From NCBI RefSeq assembly GCF_030124175.1, contig NZ_JASKMT010000002.1, positions 372,001 to 436,000 of the forward strand: 64,000 nucleotides of DNA, written 5' to 3'. This DNA comes from Streptomyces sp. 549 (GTDB taxonomy: Bacteria; Actinomycetota; Actinomycetes; Streptomycetales; Streptomycetaceae). The notes under the pieces were generated by a model that was not told the DNA's origin, made no database searches, and saw nothing but the letters and a program-made list of their open reading frames with translations. Of the stretch, positions 59,024-64,000 are shown in pieces. A program made the translations under genes and the position numbers. Numbering within the stretch: position 1 is the first letter of the stretch; every line of letters starts with the position of its first letter.

Positions 59024-59626
59024 ATGCGCGCACGTATCGCCCTGTTCGCCGCAGCACCGCTCGTGCTGGCACTGACCGCATGCGGCGGAGGCGGTCCGGA
59101 CGACGGGGCCGCCGTCGGCGCGAACCAGCAGCCGCCCGCCGCCGCGGACCCGGCGGCGCCCGCACCGCCGGCGGGCCAGGGAGAGTCGGGCCAGGACGCA
59201 GCGCAGGAGGACATCGCGTCGCCTCCCGCCGCGGAGGAGCCCACCCGGGCCCCGGCGGCTCCGCCCAAGGCCGCGCCGGACACCACCATCAAGGTGGTCC
59301 AGGCCGATGAGGGCCGCTTCCTCGTCGACGGGTCCGGACGCACGCTGTACGGGTTCACCAAGGACAAGGGCGGGAAGAGCAACTGCGACGCCGACTGCAT
59401 CGCCGTCTGGCCGGCCCTCATCACCCCGGCGAAGGTCAACGCGGGTGACGGAGTCCAGTCCGGCCTGCTGCGCCAGACCGACCAGAGCCAGGGTGTCAGC
59501 CAGGCCACCTACGGCGAGTGGCCGCTCTACTACTACGTCGGGGACGCGGTCCCGGGCGACGTCAACGGGCAGGGCCTCGATGACGAGTGGTTCGTGGTCG
59601 CCCCCGACGGCAAGCTCATCAAGTAG
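59024..59626 (+). CDS. Lipoprotein with secreted-repeat (COG4315-like) domain
   Basis: 200 residues. The lipobox L-T-A-C near residue 20 marks a lipoprotein. A Pro/Ala/Asp/Gln-rich disordered region (about 25-90) precedes a C-terminal domain with GRFLVDGSGRTLYGFTKDKGGKSNCDADCIAVWP and a single pair of Cys, typical of the Lipoprotein_15 'secreted repeat of unknown function' proteins, often in surface redox or stress loci. ATG 59024 has GGAGGACGAGG upstream. It is divergent from the CHRD protein. Confidence 0.85.
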   Translation: MRARIALFAAAPLVLALTACGGGGPDDGAAVGANQQPPAAADPAAPAPPAGQGESGQDAAQEDIASPPAAEEPTRAPAAPPKAAPDTTIKVVQADEGRFLVDGSGRTLYGFTKDKGGKSNCDADCIAVWPALITPAKVNAGDGVQSGLLRQTDQSQGVSQATYGEWPLYYYVGDAVPGDVNGQGLDDEWFVVAPDGKLIK

Positions 59627-59739
59627 GGCGGTGGGTTGGCCCGTTGAGGTCGCAGGCCGGTCCGGGGCGGTCGGCGTCGGCGCGGGCCGCCGGTGGCCCC
59701 CGGGCCGGACCGGCCTTGTCCGGGAAGAGGCGCGCGCGG

Positions 59740-61788
59740 TCAGGGTGTCGCGGTGAGCAACTCCAGGATCTGCTCACCGTACTTGGCGAGCTTGTTCTCG
59801 CCGACGCCGTTCACGCCGCCCAGTTCGGCGAGCGAGGTCGGCGCCGCAGTGGCGATCTCGCGGAGCGTCGCGTCGTGGAAGATGACGTAGGCGGGCACGC
59901 CCTGCTCCTTCGCCGTCGCGGCCCGCCAGGTACGCAGCGACTCGAAGACCGGGACCAGCTCCTCGGGCAGCTCGACCGCCGGCGCCCTGCGCGACCTGCC
60001 GCCCCCGGATGCCTTCGCCGGGCGGGTTGTACGGGCCGCCGGGTCGCGGCGCAGCCGCACCTCACGCCCGCCGCCCAACACCTCGCCGCCCGCCTCGGCC
60101 ATCACCAGCGTGCCGTAGTCGCCCTCCACCGCCAGCAGCTCCTGGGCGAGCAACTGCCGTACGACGCTGCGCCATTCGGCCTCCGTGAGGTCGGCTCCGA
60201 CACCGAAGACGCTCAAGGCGTCGTGGTCGAACTGGATGACCTTCGCCGTCTTGCGGCCGAGCAGGATGTCGATGACCTGCCCCGCGCCGAACTTCTGGTT
60301 GCGCTCCCGCTTCAGCCGGACCACGGTGGACAGCAGCTTCTGCGCGGCGACCGTGCCGTCGTACGACTCGGGCGGCGTCAGGCAGGTGTCGCAGTTCCCG
60401 CACGGCTCGCCCTGCTGCCCGAAGTAGGCCAGCAGTCGCACCCGGCGGCACTCCACCGTCTCGCACAGCGCCAGCATCGCGTCCAGGTGCCCGGCGAGCT
60501 TGCGGCGGTGCGCGTCGTCGCCCTCCGACCCGTCGATCATCTTGCGCTGCTGCACCACGTCCTGCAGCCCGTACGCCAGCCAGGCCGTGGACGGCAGGCC
60601 GTCGCGGCCCGCACGGCCCGTCTCCTGGTAGTAGCCCTCGACGGACTTCGGCAGGTCCAGGTGGGCGACGAAGCGCACGTCCGGCTTGTCGATGCCCATG
60701 CCGAACGCGATCGTGGCGACCATCACCAGCCCGTCCTCCCGGAGGAAGCGGGACTGGTGGGCGGCACGGGTCCGGCCGTCGAGACCGGCGTGGTAGGGCA
60801 GGGCGTCGACGCCGTTGGCGGTGAGGAACTGCGCGGTCTTGTCCACCGACGCGCGCGACAGGCAGTAGACGATGCCCGCGTCCCCGGCGTGCTCGGCCCG
60901 CAGCAGGGACAGCAGCTGCTTCTTCGGCTCCGCCTTCGGCACGATCCGGTACTGGATGTTCGGCCGGTCGAAGCTCGCCACGAAGTGCCTGGCGTCGTCC
61001 AGCGCCAGCCGGGAGGCGATCTCCGTGCGCGTCGCGTCGGTGGCGGTGGCGGTCAGCGCGATGCGCGGCACCTTCGGCCAGCGCTCGTGCAGCTGCGACA
61101 GCGCCAGGTAGTCGGGCCGGAAGTCGTGCCCCCACTGCGCGACGCAGTGCGCCTCGTCGATGGCGAACAGCGACACCCCGCCCGTCGAGGCCGCCTTGTC
61201 GAGCAGCCGCAGAGTGGCGTCCACCTTGAGCCGTTCCGGCGCCAGGTAGAGCAGGTCCAGTTCGCCGGCGAGGAACTCCGCCTCCACCATGCGGCGCTCG
61301 TCGAGGTCCTGCGTGGAGTTGAGGAACCCGGCCCGCACACCGAGCGCGCGCAGCGCGTCCACCTGGTCCTGCATGAGCGCGATCAGCGGCGAGACCACGA
61401 CCCCGACACCGTCCCGCACCAGGGCCGGGATCTGGTAGCAGAGCGACTTGCCGCCGCCGGTCGGCATCAGGACCAGCGCGTCGCCACCCGACACCACCAG
61501 GTCGATGATCTCCTGCTGCTCACCCCGGAAGGCGTCGTAGCCGAAGACCCGCTTCAGTACGCCGAGCGCGTCCTTCGGCAGCGGCTCGCGGAACGCGCCG
61601 GCCTCGGCGTGCGGGGCGTCCGCGGCCTCCCCCGCGCCCTGCGCGGGCAGGCCTGCGTCGCCGAAGGGCTCGTCCGGCTCGTAGGGGAACGGGTCGGCGA
61701 AGTCGTCGTCCGGTTCCTGGAGCTCGCCGGGGCCGAAGAGGTCCGTCGACTCGTGGAGGTCCTGCGGGTCACTGCTGGGCGCGGCCAT
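59740..61788 (-). CDS. recQ: RecQ-family ATP-dependent DNA helicase with HRDC domain
   Basis: 682 residues. An acidic 70-residue N-terminal extension precedes helicase motifs: Walker A P-T-G-G-G-K-S (Lys 114), D-E-A-H at 211-214, T-A-T-A, and [11 protein letters not shown] (motif VI). A zinc-binding region ([28 protein letters not shown]) follows, then RQC-like winged helix (about 500-560) and HRDC (about 610-680, ending [15 protein letters not shown]). RecQ unwinds forks and recombination intermediates. ATG 61788 has no strong ribosome site. The gene is monocistronic. Confidence 0.96.
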   Translation of the reverse strand: MAAPSSDPQDLHESTDLFGPGELQEPDDDFADPFPYEPDEPFGDAGLPAQGAGEAADAPHAEAGAFREPLPKDALGVLKRVFGYDAFRGEQQEIIDLVVSGGDALVLMPTGGGKSLCYQIPALVRDGVGVVVSPLIALMQDQVDALRALGVRAGFLNSTQDLDERRMVEAEFLAGELDLLYLAPERLKVDATLRLLDKAASTGGVSLFAIDEAHCVAQWGHDFRPDYLALSQLHERWPKVPRIALTATATDATRTEIASRLALDDARHFVASFDRPNIQYRIVPKAEPKKQLLSLLRAEHAGDAGIVYCLSRASVDKTAQFLTANGVDALPYHAGLDGRTRAAHQSRFLREDGLVMVATIAFGMGIDKPDVRFVAHLDLPKSVEGYYQETGRAGRDGLPSTAWLAYGLQDVVQQRKMIDGSEGDDAHRRKLAGHLDAMLALCETVECRRVRLLAYFGQQGEPCGNCDTCLTPPESYDGTVAAQKLLSTVVRLKRERNQKFGAGQVIDILLGRKTAKVIQFDHDALSVFGVGADLTEAEWRSVVRQLLAQELLAVEGDYGTLVMAEAGGEVLGGGREVRLRRDPAARTTRPAKASGGGRSRRAPAVELPEELVPVFESLRTWRAATAKEQGVPAYVIFHDATLREIATAAPTSLAELGGVNGVGENKLAKYGEQILELLTATP

Positions 61789-62236
61789 CCGCCCATGCTA
61801 GGAGCCGCTGGTACGTTCCGACGACCAGTTCCGGCCACCGGGGCCTCGCCGTCCGCTTCCCGGCCTGCTGGGGGCCGCGGTCCCGGACGCCTCCGCCGCG
61901 AAAGCCGGCGGCCGCCCCGCCGGGGCGTGCTCCCCGCCTGGTAGCCCCCTATCTCCGCCGCACCGCGCACAGCAGTCACGCCATGCCCACCGGTACCACC
62001 GCAGGATGGCCGGAACGCACAGCCGGGTGGTGCGGCGAACACGGAGTGTCGCCGGGCGGCTGCGCAAGCGGGAGCGAAAGCCACAAAGGTGAGTCATGTC
62101 ACTTTCCGGCGCGTTGGATGCACCTTCGACCGAGGAATGCGGTCTGGACCTTGTGGGGCCCGTCGGGATGACCGACCGGACGGGCCGGCAGTGACTCGAC
62201 CACGGCCCAGGCCGTCGGAGGACCAGGGGGAAGCGG
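61789..62236. other. Divergent intergenic region between recQ and the glycosyltransferase gene
   Basis: 448 bases. GGGGGAAGCG (62227-62236) is the ribosome site of the glycosyltransferase. The rest shows no credible gene, repeats or palindromes beyond short dyads, for example CCGGACGGGCCGG around 62175-62187. Confidence 0.4.
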
Positions 62237-64000
62237 ATGAAGATCGCGTTCTTGGTGTACAACGTGTACGGAATCGGGGGCACGATCCGGGCCACCGCGA
62301 ACCTCAGCAGCGCGTTCGCCGCGGCAGGCCACACCGTGGACCTCGTGTCCCTGTACCGGACGCAGGACGCACCCCGGCTCACCCTCGACCCCCGGGTGCG
62401 GGTGATGTCGCTCGTCGACTGGAGGCGCTCGGCGCCGACCTTCGAGGGCGGCCTGCCCGCGGTCTCCGAACCGACCGCCATGTTCGCCGACCGCGGCGTC
62501 TGCTTCGGCCCCCTGCCGCCGTCCCGGCTGACCGACGAGCGCGTCGCCGCCTACCTGCGGGACACCGACGCGGACGTGGTCATCGGGACGCGGCCGGTGA
62601 TCAACGGCTACCTGGCCCGGTTCGGCGAGAGCCGCTACCTGCGCGTGGGGCAGGAGCACCTGACCCTCGCCATGCACGACGACCAGCTGCGGGCCGACCA
62701 GAACGCCGCACTGGCCCGCCTCGACGCCTTCGTCACCGTGTCGGAGGCCGACGCCGACGCCTACCGCGACGCCCTGCCGGACGTCACGACGCGCATCCTC
62801 TGCATCCCGAACGCGGTGCCCACGCCCGCCGTCGCCCCCGCCACGGGGGAGAGCCGGACCATCGTGGCCGCCGGACGACTGGCGTCCGTCAAGCGCTACG
62901 ACCGGCTCGTCGACGCCTTCGCCAAGCTGGCCCCGGCCTACCCCGACTGGAGTCTGCGACTCTACGGGCGCGGGCCCAGGCGGGACGAAATCCGGGCACA
63001 GATAGACGAGTTGGGCCTGTACGAGCAGGTGCGGCTGATGGGCGCGGTGGCCCCGATCGAGACCGAGTGGGCCAAGGGCGCCATCGCGGCGGTCAGTTCC
63101 GACGCCGAGTCGTTCGGCATGACCATCGTCGAGGCCATGCACTGCGGCGTGCCGGTCGTGGCGACCGACTGCCCCTACGGCCCCGGCGAGATCATCGACC
63201 ACGGCACGGACGGGCTGCTCGTCCCGCTCGGCGGCGGTGCCGACGCCTACGCGGAGGCGCTGCGCACCCTGATGGACGACGCCGACCGGCGGCGGGCCAT
63301 GGGCGAGCGGGCGCAACTCAAGGCGGCCCGCTACGAGTCGGCGTCGATCGCCGCCCGGTACGAGGAGCTCGTCGTGGACCTGCACCGCGGCCGGGCGCGC
63401 ACCCGGTCGCTGAGCCGCCGCCTGCGGGACGCCTTCCGGGTGGGACGCCCGGCGTCCGCGCCGACCGCCCAGCCGGCGCAGCCCACCGTGCCGCGCGGCC
63501 CCCGGGCACGTGCCCGCGCCACCGCGGACGGCGGGCTGCGCCTCCGTCTCGACCCCGCGACGCTGCCGGACACGCCGCTGGAACTCCTCCTGCGCCTGCG
63601 AAAGGACCCGCTGCAGCGGGAGGTCCGCCTCCCGGTGCCGGCGCTCGCCGACCCGGTGGACGGCCGGATCGGTGTGCTGGTGGAACGCGGAGGCCACCGG
63701 CTCGCCGAAGGACGCTGGGACGTGTACGCCGTGCCGCGCGGCGGCGGCCGGACCCGTCGGGTGGCCGCCGAACTCGTCGAGACGGCCGCGCTGGTGAACC
63801 GGCCGCCGGACGTGGACGACGAGGGCGTGTCGTCCTGGGTCCCGTACACCACGAAGGACGGGAACCTCAGCGTGCGCGTATGGCACCGCCCGGAGCACGC
63901 GGAGGTGGAGGACGTGCAGATCGACCGGGCCGGGGCCACCGTCACCGCCCGGCTGTACGGACCGGCCGCGCCGGGCCCGGACGCCGTGGTCGTCGCGGTC
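62237..64000 (+). CDS. Glycosyltransferase family 4 protein (partial, cut by window end)
   Basis: The reading frame is open from ATG 62237 to the window end (588 codons) without a stop; the 3' end is missing. The N-terminus has the Rossmann start IAFLVYNVYGIGGTIRATANLSSAFAAAGHTV, and the C-terminal GT-B half holds E291-S-F-G-M-T-I-V-E299 with A-M-H-C-G-V-P-V-V-A-T-D-C-P-Y-G-P-G-E (nucleotide-sugar phosphate binding). After the catalytic part (ending near residue 385) comes a low-complexity, Arg/Ala/Pro-rich linker and a beta-rich region of unknown type. It probably makes a teichoic-acid-like or exopolysaccharide structure, which is inference. GGGGGAAGC precedes the start. Confidence 0.9.
   Translation, partial: MKIAFLVYNVYGIGGTIRATANLSSAFAAAGHTVDLVSLYRTQDAPRLTLDPRVRVMSLVDWRRSAPTFEGGLPAVSEPTAMFADRGVCFGPLPPSRLTDERVAAYLRDTDADVVIGTRPVINGYLARFGESRYLRVGQEHLTLAMHDDQLRADQNAALARLDAFVTVSEADADAYRDALPDVTTRILCIPNAVPTPAVAPATGESRTIVAAGRLASVKRYDRLVDAFAKLAPAYPDWSLRLYGRGPRRDEIRAQIDELGLYEQVRLMGAVAPIETEWAKGAIAAVSSDAESFGMTIVEAMHCGVPVVATDCPYGPGEIIDHGTDGLLVPLGGGADAYAEALRTLMDDADRRRAMGERAQLKAARYESASIAARYEELVVDLHRGRARTRSLSRRLRDAFRVGRPASAPTAQPAQPTVPRGPRARARATADGGLRLRLDPATLPDTPLELLLRLRKDPLQREVRLPVPALADPVDGRIGVLVERGGHRLAEGRWDVYAVPRGGGRTRRVAAELVETAALVNRPPDVDDEGVSSWVPYTTKDGNLSVRVWHRPEHAEVEDVQIDRAGATVTARLYGPAAPGPDAVVVAV

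Noticed and set aside
61983..62171. 62-codon frame before the glycosyltransferase
   Set aside because: Composition rich in Gly, Trp and Ser with no ribosome site; it looks like leader DNA.

Overview
The window is about 72% or more G+C with strongly GC-biased third codon positions, GTG/TTG starts, purine-rich ribosome sites and long G+C hairpins. Gene content and order match the core chromosome of a Streptomyces-like actinomycete. From recall, much of it follows the Streptomyces coelicolor SCO4394 to about SCO4472 order: dmdR1, an alpha/beta hydrolase, purU, an ECF sigma/anti-sigma pair, kbpA-afsK, afsS-afsR, fbiC, a D,D-carboxypeptidase, and the Scr1/Scp1 pair. Apparent insertions interrupt this order. 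No tRNA, rRNA, CRISPR array or insertion sequence was recognised.

Layout. 1-6,984: the 3' end of a DtxR/DmdR iron repressor, a possible structured RNA, an alpha/beta hydrolase with a TTA (bldA-type) codon, an ABC exporter pair, a primase/polymerase-like protein, and an NsdA-like regulator behind an array of 10-bp repeats. 7,184-17,771: a low-complexity membrane protein, a solute-binding lipoprotein, a SCO4402-like protein, PurU, an ECF sigma factor with a zinc-finger/mycothiol-type anti-sigma factor, a STAS antagonist, an AlkZ-like protein and a dihydrofolate-reductase-fold protein. 17,631-20,248: regulatory genes (two ATP-binding anti-sigma-type proteins, one XRE/DUF397 pair). 20,681-27,459: an accessory redox and transport block with two duplicated GlxA/AraC regulators, a quinone-reductase-like flavoprotein, an MFS carrier, a DinB protein and a flavin monooxygenase. 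27,884-31,265: a LuxR-type regulator, a secreted subtilase and a TetR repressor.

31,508-39,856 is the antibiotic-regulation signalling locus: a KbpA-like double-VOC protein, the AfsK Ser/Thr kinase with a PQQ propeller, a small secreted protein, AfsS (57 residues, easily missed) and AfsR (SARP-NB-ARC-TPR). The afsS promoter holds two abutting 11-bp direct repeats of the kind bound by AfsR and PhoP. 40,189-49,370: glutamate decarboxylase, an ADP-ribosylglycohydrolase, FbiC (coenzyme F420 precursor synthesis), a D,D-carboxypeptidase with a very long acidic N-terminus, and a GPP34 protein. 49,559-50,813: an XRE/DUF397 (Scr1/Scp1-like) pair.

50,903-53,799 is the most interesting segment. A small helical protein ends in a short motif (R-V-Y-Q-A-G-G-N-Q-T-I), and the adjacent NB-ARC/TPR (NLR-like) ATPase begins with a matching motif (R-L-F-Q-A-A-R-D-Q-H-I). 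This arrangement fits an NLR-controlled cell-death or immune system signalling by amyloid templating. 54,502-57,801: an XRE, M78 metallopeptidase, 7-TM membrane protein and PAP2-like cassette. The rest holds divergent CHRD and repeat lipoprotein genes, a RecQ helicase, and a glycosyltransferase cut by the window edge.
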